Source: Pseudomonadota bacterium (GTDB taxonomy: Bacteria > Pseudomonadota > Gammaproteobacteria > Burkholderiales > Burkholderiaceae). From it: a stretch of 30,641 nucleotides of DNA. Made by a program: the position numbers and the translations under genes. The stretch lies in contig JAKORH010000023.1 of assembly GCA_029777935.1 (NCBI GenBank), forward strand, positions 1 to 30,641, read 5' to 3'. Numbering within the stretch: the first letter of the stretch is position 1; each line of letters opens with the position of its first letter. Positions 5,916 to 14,399 of the stretch are shown here, one piece after another. The notes beneath the pieces were generated by a model. It ran no database searches. It was not told the DNA's origin and was given only the letters and a program-made list of their open reading frames with translations.

Positions 5916-8567
5916 GTGAAGAGCCCATTGCTGAAATTGTGCGCAGTCGCCCTCGTCACGGCCACGGTGGCCGGTTGCGGCGGCGGTGGTGGAGGCACGA
6001 CACCTTCGCCGACGCCGTCATCCTCGTTGGGCCAGGCAATCGCGCAGGCTGCGGCGGCAGCGTCCAACGACAGTTCGGTCAATTCCGCGGCGCCGTTCAC
6101 GGCGCTGCAGAACGCCGGTACGGCGGCCGTGACGCTCGTCAACGGCGTTCCGGTCGTGAAGTTCACCGTGTTCGACAACGGCGCGGTGGTGCAGAACCTC
6201 ACGCTGTCCAACGTGAGCTTCGCGATCGCGAAGGTCACTCCGGGCAGCAACGGCAATCCCGACCAGTGGACCAACTACATCTCCCAGGTCAGGAACGCCG
6301 GCACGCTGAAAGGGCCGCACGGCGAAGCGCCCAAGCTGGCGAGCGCCATCCGGGCGGTGACCGATCCGAAACCCACCGGCTCCACGCAGCTCGTCTACAA
6401 CGCCGATGGCTACTACACGTACACCTTCACCGCCAAGATCACCGACCCGGCCTGGACCGCGACGATCAACAACAACGTCTACAAGACCAATGGCGTGACG
6501 TTCGAGCCGGACAAATCGCACCGGGTCGCGATCCAGTTGAACTACGTGAACTCCGCCGGCCAGACCGTCCGGGTCAACCCGTACTTCGACTTCACGTTCG
6601 ACGCCAACGGCAACTCGGTTCCCGTGACGACACCGATTCGCAAGATGGTCGATGTCGGCACCTGCAACAACTGCCACGGCAAGCTGGCGCCGCACGGCGG
6701 CAATCGGGTCGACACGGCCTTCTGCGTGATGTGCCACAACCCGGGCACGCAGGACGTCGTGAGCGGCAATGTGATGACCCTGAGCAACTTCGTTCACAGC
6801 TTGCACGCCGGCAAGCGGCTGATGGCGGCAGGCATCGACTACTACATCGGTACGGACGATTTCGCCGATGTCGGTTTCCCGCAGGACCTTCGCAACTGCT
6901 CGACCTGCCATTCCGGGACCGCCGTCAATGTCGGCAGCGCGCAGGTCGTTGCCACACCGCAGGGGGACAACTGGAAGAACACGCCCAGCCGCGAAGCGTG
7001 TCTGAGCTGCCACACGAGCGGGACGGGTTCCGACTGGTTCAATTCGCACAAGGCGCTGAACAAGGGTCTGGATCCGAATGCGCCCGCGACGATGTTGACG
7101 AACAGCGACTGCGTGGATTGCCACGTCGCCGGCACGGGTCTCGGATCGGATCGTGTGCACTTCAACCAGGTCCAGGCCAATGCGGCGAAGTACAAGGTGA
7201 ACATCGCCAGCGCTGCCTATGACTCGGGGACGCGCAACGTGACGGTCAAGTACTCGGTGACGGATCCGACCAACGGCAACGCGGCGTACAACCTCGTGAC
7301 GCCGGACTGCACCGGCAGCGGCAGCTCGCTGGCATGCGCCGGCACGACGCGCTTCGGCAATCTGCGCTTCTACCTTGGCTACCAGAACCTGATCGGTCAG
7401 CCCGGGCCCACGGATTGGACCGCCTGGAACAACGGCGGCAGTGGCGCCAATGCCTACCTGTACAAGGGCACCAACGACGGCAGCAACAACTACACCGTGA
7501 CGATTCCCGTGCCGGCCGACGTCGCGAGCGTGTCTCTGGCGGCGGGCAGCGCGCGTGTGATCAGCATCGGGCAGGTTAAGGAGCAGCCGCTCGTGCTGCG
7601 CTCCGGTTCCGATCCGCGTCCGGTCGCCTCGACCGACCCCGCGGATCTGCTGAACGTCGGCGCGCAGCACACGTTTGCCGACCTGGCGTTGAGCGGCAAT
7701 CTCAGCCCGCGTCGCACGATCGTCGCGACTGACAAGTGCAACGTCTGTCACGGCATGCTCGGCACCGCGTCGGCCTCCAACACGCTGGCCAATGCCTTCC
7801 ACGGCGGTGCGCGCAACATGGTCGAGGCCTGCCCGGTGTGCCACGATCCGAACCGCGCGTCCAGCGGCAACGTGATGACCAACGGCGTCGCGCTGTACGA
7901 GTCGTTCCAGGCGAAGCGATTCATCCATGGCATACACAGCAATGCGTTCCGCGCCTATCCGTTCACGCACGGCAACGCGGTGGTCGGCACCTTCAGCAAG
8001 ACCGGCTCCCTGCAGTCGGCCGGGTACTTCCTTGCGGACGTGACTGCCACCGTCTCCGGCGCCACGAAGACGGCGATTGCCGCCGGGACGGCGGTTGCCG
8101 CGGGCGCGACGTTCGACACCATCGCCGCGACGATGAACGCAGCCAAGATCGCCATCGGCGCGCCGACCACGACGACGACCGCGCCAGCGGAGAACTACGC
8201 CGAGGAGGTGCAGTGGCCGGACAGCAACGGCATCAACTGCAACGCCTGCCACGTCAACAACTCGCACATGAAGGACCAGAGCACCGTTGGCGCAATGGTG
8301 CTGAAGCCGACCGGTGTGACCGATCCTCTGCAGTGGCTGGTCATCACGCCGAAGGCTGCCACCTGCATGTCCTGCCATGACGGGACGTCGGCGAAGGTCG
8401 GTCCGGTGCTCGGGCACGTCACGCAGTGGGGAGGCGCGGGATTCGGCAATCTGTCGATACCGGCGATGACGCAGTCCAGGGCATTCGGAACGCTCGAGCT
8501 CTGCGACGACTGCCACGCGCCCGGCAACGGCGTGGCGGCGGTCGATCTCGTCCATAACGTGAAGTGA
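5916..8567 (+). CDS. second OmcA/MtrC-family decaheme lipoprotein
   Basis: 883 residues from the GTG at 5916, seven bases after GGGGAG. The signal peptide ends in a lipobox (VAGC, Cys21), followed by six glycines and a TTPSPTPSSS linker instead of the collagen-like stalk of its paralogue. Ten CXXCH motifs lie at about residues 250, 270, 328, 362 and 399, then 608, 639, 775, 817 and 863. Again there are two pentaheme halves separated by a beta-rich domain. It shares local phrases with the first copy (DGYYTVTLT versus DGYYTYTFT; QGDNW near heme 4). It is a predicted surface cytochrome, 92 bases before the MtrA gene, and so the more likely cognate partner of the conduit. Confidence 0.92.
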   Translation: MKSPLLKLCAVALVTATVAGCGGGGGGTTPSPTPSSSLGQAIAQAAAAASNDSSVNSAAPFTALQNAGTAAVTLVNGVPVVKFTVFDNGAVVQNLTLSNVSFAIAKVTPGSNGNPDQWTNYISQVRNAGTLKGPHGEAPKLASAIRAVTDPKPTGSTQLVYNADGYYTYTFTAKITDPAWTATINNNVYKTNGVTFEPDKSHRVAIQLNYVNSAGQTVRVNPYFDFTFDANGNSVPVTTPIRKMVDVGTCNNCHGKLAPHGGNRVDTAFCVMCHNPGTQDVVSGNVMTLSNFVHSLHAGKRLMAAGIDYYIGTDDFADVGFPQDLRNCSTCHSGTAVNVGSAQVVATPQGDNWKNTPSREACLSCHTSGTGSDWFNSHKALNKGLDPNAPATMLTNSDCVDCHVAGTGLGSDRVHFNQVQANAAKYKVNIASAAYDSGTRNVTVKYSVTDPTNGNAAYNLVTPDCTGSGSSLACAGTTRFGNLRFYLGYQNLIGQPGPTDWTAWNNGGSGANAYLYKGTNDGSNNYTVTIPVPADVASVSLAAGSARVISIGQVKEQPLVLRSGSDPRPVASTDPADLLNVGAQHTFADLALSGNLSPRRTIVATDKCNVCHGMLGTASASNTLANAFHGGARNMVEACPVCHDPNRASSGNVMTNGVALYESFQAKRFIHGIHSNAFRAYPFTHGNAVVGTFSKTGSLQSAGYFLADVTATVSGATKTAIAAGTAVAAGATFDTIAATMNAAKIAIGAPTTTTTAPAENYAEEVQWPDSNGINCNACHVNNSHMKDQSTVGAMVLKPTGVTDPLQWLVITPKAATCMSCHDGTSAKVGPVLGHVTQWGGAGFGNLSIPAMTQSRAFGTLELCDDCHAPGNGVAAVDLVHNVK

Positions 8568-8589
8568 GCGTCGCGGATGCGGCGATTCT

Positions 8590-8615
8590 GGGAAGGGGCA
8601 GCCACGGCCCCTCCC
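8590..8615. repeat. intercistronic hairpin before the MtrA gene
   Basis: GGGAAGGGGC pairs with GCCCCTCCC (one bulged A) around a short loop. There is no U-tract after it. It lies between the second decaheme lipoprotein gene and the mtrA-like gene. It may act as an mRNA stability element or a weak attenuator setting the ratio of the two proteins, which is inference. Confidence 0.5.
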
Positions 8616-8659
8616 GGCTCGGGTGCAATCCGATCGAGGTTCCCAGACGTGAGGTTCGT

Positions 8660-9616
8660 ATGCGAATCATGAGAGCGCTGGCGGTGGCCGGCATGTTGCT
8701 CCTCGGGCTGGCGGAATCTGCCGGGGCGGCGGTCGATGCCGACGCGTCGGCGAAATGCATGAAGTGCCACGACGACGACCTGGCCTCGATGAGCCGGACC
8801 GCGCACGCCATGAGCGCCGATGCGCGCACACCCACCTGCGTGACCTGCCATGGACCCAGCACCGGCCACATCGCCAAGTCGTCCAAGGTCAAGCCGGATC
8901 ACCTGTTCAAGGGCAAGGAAGCGATGCCGGCGAGCGACCGCAGCGCCGCGTGCCTGAACTGCCACGAGAAGGATTCGAAGCGCATGCTGTGGGCGGGCAG
9001 TTCGCACCCGGCCGCGGACGTGGCGTGCAACAACTGCCACCGGATCCACACCAATCAGGACGCGGTGCGCAGCAAGCAGACGCAGGCCGACGTGTGCTTC
9101 ACCTGCCACAAGGAACAGCGCACGCAGGTCAACAAGCCGTCGCACCATCCGATCCCGGAAGGGAAGATGACGTGTTCGGACTGCCACAACCCGCACGGTT
9201 CGGCGGGACCGAAACTGGTCAAGCGCGACAACACGAACGACACGTGCTACGCCTGCCACCCGGAAAAGCGCGGACCGTTCGTCCACAACCACGAGCCGGT
9301 GCAGGACGATTGCGCGTCATGTCACAACCCGCACGGCACCACGGTGGCGGCGATGCTGAAGGCGCGCCCGCCGATCCTGTGCCAGCAGTGCCATACGCCG
9401 CACGTCGGCAGCGGCGTCGGCGCGCTTGCGGGGCAGCCCGGTGTCTTCCCGCCCGCCGCGCCCGGACAGGTTGCACCGGCGATCACCGCCGGCTCGAGCG
9501 GCAAGAACGTTGTCAACTTCTGGCAGGGGCGTAGCTGCCTGAACTGCCATACGCAGGTTCACGGGTCGAACAATCCTTCGGCGACGAACCCGACGCCGCA
9601 GTTCTTGTTCCGCTGA
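8660..9616 (+). CDS. mtrA: MtrA/DmsE-family periplasmic decaheme cytochrome c
   Basis: 318 residues from the ATG at 8660 (GAGG five bases upstream). The signal peptide ends near residue 24. Ten CXXCH motifs follow, the first at C33, the ninth at C241 and the last at C293. The last is in the phrase SCLNCHTQVHGSNNP, typical of the DmsE/MtrA/PioA/MtoA family. Length is close to Shewanella MtrA. The family threads a barrel protein and carries electrons across the outer membrane. The mtrB-like barrel gene starts 15 bases downstream, so the two are cotranscribed. Confidence 0.93.
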   Translation: MRIMRALAVAGMLLLGLAESAGAAVDADASAKCMKCHDDDLASMSRTAHAMSADARTPTCVTCHGPSTGHIAKSSKVKPDHLFKGKEAMPASDRSAACLNCHEKDSKRMLWAGSSHPAADVACNNCHRIHTNQDAVRSKQTQADVCFTCHKEQRTQVNKPSHHPIPEGKMTCSDCHNPHGSAGPKLVKRDNTNDTCYACHPEKRGPFVHNHEPVQDDCASCHNPHGTTVAAMLKARPPILCQQCHTPHVGSGVGALAGQPGVFPPAAPGQVAPAITAGSSGKNVVNFWQGRSCLNCHTQVHGSNNPSATNPTPQFLFR

Positions 9617-9631
9617 GTCTTGGAGCAGACG

Positions 9632-11830
9632 ATGAAAGCATCCTTGCGTCAGTTCGTCTTGTGCCAGACCGCCGTCGCGGTGGCGGTGCTGGCCGCGTTC
9701 GGCTCGGTCCGCGCGGAGAACGAGGCTGGAGGATCGGTGAGCGCCGGCGCGGGCGCCGCCAGCGGCAACAGTTCCGATCGCGCGCTGTTCGGCCAGTACA
9801 ACGGCATGCGCCAGGACAGCGGCTACGGCCTGTTCGATTTCACCTACTACCGCTTCAACACGGATGCGGGCACGGCCGTCGATGCGCGCGGAACCAACCT
9901 CGGCCTCGACACGCGCGAACTGCAGTTCGGGTGGAGGAAGCAGGGCGACTGGAGGATGTCGCTCGACTATGGCGAACTCACGCGCCGGGATCCTTACACC
10001 ATCAACACCGGCCTGCTCGGCGCCGGATCGACCACACCGCAGGTGAACACCCTCGGCGGCGGCGCGGGCAGCGGGTCGGACCTCGGCCTGAAGACGAAGC
10101 GCACGAGTCTCGGGGTGTCGTTCTCCAAGTGGGTCAGCCAGGCCGTCGAGGTCGAGGTGAGTCTGAAGGGAGAGAAGAAGGAAGGTTCGCGCCTGTTCGG
10201 GATCGGCATCACCTGCGGTTCGCCCGTCACCCCCGGTTGCCCAGCGGCGGACGCGGCCAGCGCCGGCACCGGCATTCTGTTGTTGCCGGAGCCGATCGAC
10301 TCCAATCATGGCCAGATCGAGGCGCGGTTCAACTACGCCGGCGCGAAGCTGCGCCTGAGCGGCGGTTACTACGGTTCCTTCTTCGACAATCGAAACGCGT
10401 CGCTCAATCCAAGCGTCGCGGGGCCGCTGAACGGACCCCTGGGCAATCCGCTCGCGCCGAGCGCGGGGCTGCTGTCGATCCTCAACCTTCCGGTTGCGCT
10501 GCCTCCGGACAATCAGGCCCATCAGGTCGACCTGACGGGCAATTACGCGTTCACGCCGTCGACACGCGCGACCTTCAAGCTCGCCTACGGGCAGGCGACG
10601 CAGAAGGCGGACTTTTCCGTCGGATATGCCGGCGTGCCGCCAGGCGTAACGAACCTCGGCGCACGGGTGGACACGACGCTGGCGCAGGTCGGCATGACAT
10701 CGCGGCCGCTGTCCAAGCTGTTGCTGTCGGGTGAAGTTCGCTGGGAAGACAAGGACGACAAGACGCCGCTGGCGCTGTACAACGTCGAGGGGTTCGGCAG
10801 CACGTATGCGTACACGAACATGCGCCTGCCGAACACCAAGACCCGCGCCAAGCTCGCGGCCAGCTATCAGATCGCGAGCGACCTCCAAGGCACCGTCGGC
10901 GCGAATTACGAGCACATCGACCGCGGCACGTTCACGCCGAGCAGCGCGGTGGCCGGCATCACGGCGCTGCGCCAGAAGACCGATGAAACCGGCGTCTACG
11001 CCGAATTACGGCGGCGCATGACGGAAACGTTCAGCGGGTCGATCCGGCTGGAGACGAGCAACCGCGACGGCTCGAACTGGCTGCAACCGGGCAGCACAGG
11101 ATTCGGGGTCACCGAAGTCACGGCGCCGTCGGCCACATTCAACGATTCGGTGGCAATCCTGATGCCTACGCTGGCGGACCGTCGCCGCGACAAGGGCAAG
11201 CTTTCGGCCACGTGGCAGCCCACGGATCAGCTCACCTTGCAGCTCGTGGCCGAGGGTGGCGAGGACAAGTACAAGGGCAGCAACGTCGGTCTGCGCAGCA
11301 CGCGCATGGAGCTGTACAGCGTCGATGCCGATTACCTTCTGTCGGACAAGTACAACGTGCGCCTGACCGGTTACGCGTCGGTCGGCTCGCAGCGGCTCAA
11401 TCAGGTCCGCCCAGGGGGCTACGTCCTGGCGTTCGACAACACCAACACCAGCCTCGGCCTCGGTGTCGTGGGCAAGCCGACCGAGAAGATCGACGTCGGA
11501 GGCGGCCTGGCGTTCATCAACGACAAGAACGTGTACGCGCAGACGCTCGACGCCTCGGCGCTGCCCGGAAGTGCGGCGCTGCTCGCGGCCGCCGGCGGAT
11601 TGCCGGACATCATCTACCGCAGCACGCAGGTCAAACTCTACGGCAAGTACGCGTTGAGCGAGGCCGCGGCCGTACGGATCAACGCCCTGTACCAGCGCGC
11701 GAAATACAACGACTGGGCCTTTGCCTACAACGGAGTCTCCTACACCTACAGCGACAACACCACGGTGTGGATGAAACCCGTGCAGGAGTTCACCTTCGTC
11801 GGCGTCACCTACATCTACGCGTGGAAGTGA
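9632..11830 (+). CDS. mtrB: MtrB/PioB-family outer-membrane beta-barrel
   Basis: 732 residues from the ATG at 9632 with GGAG six bases upstream. The signal peptide ends at about VRA-E29. The rest alternates short polar turns with amphipathic strands (YGLFDFTYYRFNTD, YTYSDNTTVWMKPVQEFTFV) to the end, as in the large MtrB/PioB barrels that encase MtrA. The mature N-terminus has no CXXC motif, unlike Shewanella MtrB. A Cys pair (CGSPVTPGC) sits in a loop near residue 195. The barrel ends in YIYAWK. Adjacency to the decaheme mtrA gene makes the assignment firm. Confidence 0.92.
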   Translation: MKASLRQFVLCQTAVAVAVLAAFGSVRAENEAGGSVSAGAGAASGNSSDRALFGQYNGMRQDSGYGLFDFTYYRFNTDAGTAVDARGTNLGLDTRELQFGWRKQGDWRMSLDYGELTRRDPYTINTGLLGAGSTTPQVNTLGGGAGSGSDLGLKTKRTSLGVSFSKWVSQAVEVEVSLKGEKKEGSRLFGIGITCGSPVTPGCPAADAASAGTGILLLPEPIDSNHGQIEARFNYAGAKLRLSGGYYGSFFDNRNASLNPSVAGPLNGPLGNPLAPSAGLLSILNLPVALPPDNQAHQVDLTGNYAFTPSTRATFKLAYGQATQKADFSVGYAGVPPGVTNLGARVDTTLAQVGMTSRPLSKLLLSGEVRWEDKDDKTPLALYNVEGFGSTYAYTNMRLPNTKTRAKLAASYQIASDLQGTVGANYEHIDRGTFTPSSAVAGITALRQKTDETGVYAELRRRMTETFSGSIRLETSNRDGSNWLQPGSTGFGVTEVTAPSATFNDSVAILMPTLADRRRDKGKLSATWQPTDQLTLQLVAEGGEDKYKGSNVGLRSTRMELYSVDADYLLSDKYNVRLTGYASVGSQRLNQVRPGGYVLAFDNTNTSLGLGVVGKPTEKIDVGGGLAFINDKNVYAQTLDASALPGSAALLAAAGGLPDIIYRSTQVKLYGKYALSEAAAVRINALYQRAKYNDWAFAYNGVSYTYSDNTTVWMKPVQEFTFVGVTYIYAWK

Positions 11831-11885
11831 TCGGGCGCGAGACGGCTGACGATGTCCCCTTGCGCACGCGCGGCTGCCGGGCTCG

Positions 11886-12341
11886 TCAGAGCGGGTGGTC
11901 GACGGTGAAGCGCGCGTCGATCGGCTTTGCTCCCGGATGCGGTGTGACGGTCACGCGGACCGTGTATTCGCCGCTCCAGGCGAACCGGAAGAGTTCGCTG
12001 TAATCCGGTTGTCCGGCCGCCTGCGTATGCAGCAGCGGTTTCCGCTCCACGTGATGGTGCGGATCGGTCACCGTAATCTCCACTTCCGCATCGCCGATCC
12101 GTTTCCCGGTCTTCGCCTCGTCGAGCGTGACGAGCAGGTGTTGCGATCCGGACGGTGGGTTGGTCGGATGCGACTCCCGATGCCCCTCTGCGTGCAGCGC
12201 GGTTTCGGCGGGCACGATGCCCAGGTTGATCACGATGCCGTCCACCGTTTTCCTCTGCTGCGCGGCCGCAGGTGCGCAGGCGAGCGCCGCTGCCAGCAGA
12301 GCCAGTGCAATCGTTGTCGGGCGATGAATGTGCGCGTTCAT
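11886..12341 (-). CDS. His-rich periplasmic protein, YtkA/FixH-like beta fold (unassigned)
   Basis: 151 residues from the ATG at 12341, preceded on this strand by a strong GGGAGG. Residues 1-28 are a signal peptide (ending AAAQ). The mature part is beta-rich with an Ig-like pattern (LLVTLDEAKTGKRIGDAEVE; EYTVRVTVTPHPG). It has clustered histidines (HAEGHRESHP; DPHHHVERK). Small periplasmic proteins of this look (YtkA-like, FixH-like, CopC-like) often handle metals or assist oxidase assembly, but no exact family is recognised. It converges on mtrB with 55 bases between them and no clear terminator. A consensus FNR box lies 153 bases upstream. Confidence 0.7.
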   Translation of the reverse strand: MNAHIHRPTTIALALLAAALACAPAAAQQRKTVDGIVINLGIVPAETALHAEGHRESHPTNPPSGSQHLLVTLDEAKTGKRIGDAEVEITVTDPHHHVERKPLLHTQAAGQPDYSELFRFAWSGEYTVRVTVTPHPGAKPIDARFTVDHPL

Positions 12342-13039
12342 GAGACGAACCTCCCTTCTCTTTGACGGGACCAGCGTGCAGGCAATCGACTGGGCCACGA
12401 TGCGCAAGCTGCGCAACGCCCGCCGCGATTGATCGGCGAGCGAAAAAACAATAGGCTTTTCGCTGTCGTGAGGCGCACGTGTGCTTGGCTCTGCTTGATG
12501 GAGATCAATGGGCGTCTCTGGAATCGTGCCTCTGTCGGGGACAGCTCGAAACGTGCGCGTGCCGAAACGAACTGCCGCGCACTGGCCGGCGCCGGGCCTG
12601 ATCCCGTCGCCCGGGGTTCTGCACGGCAGCGAGCGATTCATGCCGAAGGGGTGCCGTGAAGACGGATTCCGCGCCTCGGGGCGGAAGACCGCCATTCGGT
12701 CTGTTCGGCGCATGTACCGAATCCGAGGGTTCGGGAATTCCACAGCGCGATCGATTGCGCATCGGCGAGGGTGATGCCGGCCGTCAACAGCGCCGCACTC
12801 GAATTGCGTCCCGCTACCGCATTCTTGACGAGCATCAACGAAGCCGGCGCGAACGCTCCGAGCATTCGTGTCTATGCGAAGTCACGCGCGATTCGCGGCC
12901 GCCGGCAACGAGCCGGTGCCGCTGCTGGCGAGGAGCGCCGACTTCGGAACCGCGCGCCACGCCGCAGGCCGCGGATGATGCAGTTGATCGCCGGCCGATC
13001 GTGGCGATCGCGAAACGCAACCTGCCATTGGAGGTTCTC
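12342..13039. other. 698-bp divergent intergenic region
   Basis: No convincing gene is seen on either strand. Open frames here lack ribosome sites and have arginine-heavy shadow composition. It contains the FNR-type box at 12495-12508 and, at the right end, GGAGG (13030-13034) for the TTG-started cytochrome. A minus-strand frame near 12640-12860 has a more natural hydrophobic composition (ALLTAGITLADAQSIALWN) and might be a decayed gene fragment, but it cannot be assigned. Confidence 0.5.
12495..12508. promoter_or_regulatory. consensus FNR box TTGAT-GGAG-ATCAA
   Basis: TTGATGGAGATCAA matches the FNR/ANR consensus TTGAT-N4-ATCAA in all ten fixed positions. It lies in the divergent region, 153 bases before the leftward His-rich periplasmic gene and about 530 before the rightward cytochrome/NapC-like block. 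It suggests oxygen-dependent control of one or both. Binding and start sites are not shown by sequence alone. Confidence 0.65.
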
Positions 13040-13399
13040 TTGAATACGACGCTGAAGATTCGCTCCATCCCGGCCATCGCGGCCTTCGCAATCGCCGCTG
13101 CGCCGCTCGTGGTTCCGTCGTCCGCGTTCGGCGCTGACGAAGCCGCGGCCAGGGCGCTCGCGCGGCAGAACAACTGCTTCAAGTGCCATCAGGTCGACAA
13201 GGCCAAGGCCGGGCCGTCGTGGAAGGAAATCGCCACGAAGCTCAAGGGCAAGCCGAATGCCGAGGCCGAAGTGATCAAGCATCTGACGACCGGGCCGAAA
13301 GTGAAGACTACCGACGGCAGCGAGGAGGAGCATCCGATCATCAAGTCCAAGAGCGAGGCCGACACGAAGAATCTCGTGGACTGGATCCTGTCGCTCTAG
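13040..13399 (+). CDS. c551-like monoheme cytochrome c lacking the axial Met
   Basis: 119 residues. Translation is read from the TTG at 13040 because GGAGG lies five bases before it and the signal peptide begins right there (LKIRSIPAIAAFAIAAAPLV, cleaved near GA32). The heme motif is C46-F-K-C-H50. The fold signature (GPSWKEIATKLKG, then NLVDWILSL at the C-terminus) matches c551-type class I cytochromes. The mature protein contains no methionine. Where c551 has Met-Pro, this has H98-Pro (EEEHPII), so His/His ligation is likely. It is a predicted periplasmic shuttle, followed 141 bases later by the NapC-like gene. Confidence 0.85.
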   Translation: MNTTLKIRSIPAIAAFAIAAAPLVVPSSAFGADEAAARALARQNNCFKCHQVDKAKAGPSWKEIATKLKGKPNAEAEVIKHLTTGPKVKTTDGSEEEHPIIKSKSEADTKNLVDWILSL

Positions 13400-13540
13400 G
13401 CGGCGGCTCGCGTCGCCCTCGAAGATCGCCTCGGCCGGCATCGACTCGCGTCCGAGGCCTTCCCGACAGGCTCCCAGGCAAAGGCTGGCGCTCCGCGCTC
13501 CAGCCCTCGAGCGAATTGCGTCAGAACCCGAAACGCTGCC

Positions 13541-14146
13541 ATGGCCGAGAACTTTCCAAAACCATCGCTGTTGAGCCGACTGCGCGCCTTCTTCTTCCGG
13601 CCGTCGTCGCTTTCACTGACGACGCTCGTTGCGATCGGCATGGTGATCGGGCTGCTCTTCTGGGGCGGATTCAACACCGGCATGGAGGCGACCAATTCGC
13701 TCGCCTTCTGCACCTCCTGTCACGAAATGCGCGACACGGTGTTCCAGGAATACAAGGAGACGATCCATTACAAGAACCGCTCCGGCGTGCGCGCGGTGTG
13801 CCCCGACTGCCATGTGCCGAAGGACTGGACGCACAAGTTCATCCGCAAGGTGCAGGCGAGCCAGGAGCTGTACGGCAAGTTTGTCAGTCACATCATCGAC
13901 ACGCCGGAGAAGTTCGAGAGCCGGCGGATGGAGCTCGCGCAGAATGTGTGGGACTCGATGAAAGCGAGCGATTCGCGCGAGTGCCGCAACTGCCATACCT
14001 GGGACGCGATGGATCCGAAGAAGCAGCATCCGCGCGCGCAGAAGGAGATGAAGAAGGGGCTGGAAGAGGGCAAGACCTGCATCGACTGCCACAAGGGCAT
14101 CGCGCACCTGTTGCCCAAGGAATACGTGCCCCCAGAAGAGGAATGA
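13541..14146 (+). CDS. NapC/NirT/CymA-family tetraheme quinol dehydrogenase
   Basis: 201 residues. One N-terminal membrane anchor (about residues 24-44, LSLTTLVAIGMVIGLLFWGG) is followed by a periplasmic domain with four CXXCH motifs: CTSCH at 57, then CPDCH, CRNCH and CIDCH. The first reads CHEM, the family's CXXCHxM form in which the Met can ligate heme 1. Length matches NapC and CymA. The family oxidises membrane quinol (or reduces quinone) and exchanges electrons with periplasmic cytochromes. Flanked here by small His-ligated cytochromes and not by a nitrate or nitrite reductase, it looks like the inner-membrane end of the Mtr-type route. No strong Shine-Dalgarno precedes the ATG. Confidence 0.92.
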   Translation: MAENFPKPSLLSRLRAFFFRPSSLSLTTLVAIGMVIGLLFWGGFNTGMEATNSLAFCTSCHEMRDTVFQEYKETIHYKNRSGVRAVCPDCHVPKDWTHKFIRKVQASQELYGKFVSHIIDTPEKFESRRMELAQNVWDSMKASDSRECRNCHTWDAMDPKKQHPRAQKEMKKGLEEGKTCIDCHKGIAHLLPKEYVPPEEE

Positions 14147-14200
14147 GTTCGGGGCGCATGCCGATCTGATGAACGGGCGCATGACCAACGGGAGCGTGTG

Positions 14201-14338
14201 ATGCTTGGAGTCTTCTGGACCGTGTTGGCCGTTCTGGGGATGCTCGGCACGTTTGTCGCGTGCCTGGTTGCCGTCGTCGTCGGAATCCGGATCTACGAGG
14301 TGCTGCACGCGCGGACATTGAAGAAGGCGAGCGCGTGA
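14201..14338 (+). CDS. 45-residue single-pass membrane protein
   Basis: ATG at 14201 with GGGAG six bases upstream. It encodes 45 residues: one hydrophobic span (VFWTVLAVLGMLGTFVACLV, continuing AVVVGI) and a short basic C-terminal tail ending LKKASA. It sits 54 bases after the NapC-like gene and 61 before the tandem cytochrome gene, same strand, in the same probable operon. It may be a small accessory or assembly subunit of the NapC-like protein. No known family is recognised. Confidence 0.65.
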   Translation: MLGVFWTVLAVLGMLGTFVACLVAVVVGIRIYEVLHARTLKKASA

Positions 14339-14399
14339 CGCGAGGGCGCAGGCGCAGCCCGTCCCGCTGCATCGATTTGGCTGCGCGAGCGAGGTCGAG

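Noticed and set aside
6018..8555. 845-codon minus-strand open frame opposite the second decaheme gene
   Set aside because: Composition (Arg, Val and His heavy, no domain) is that of an antisense shadow; the plus strand encodes ten CXXCH motifs and a lipobox.
9317..10915. 532-codon minus-strand open frame opposite mtrA/mtrB
   Set aside because: Shadow of the GC-rich coding strand; no recognisable motif and it spans two real genes.
12638..12865. Minus-strand frame with natural-looking hydrophobic composition
   Set aside because: No ribosome site, short, and no family recognised; kept only as a possible decayed fragment.
12656..13039. N-terminal extension of the monoheme cytochrome frame
   Set aside because: The signal peptide begins at the TTG at 13040 with GGAGG in front; upstream residues look non-coding.
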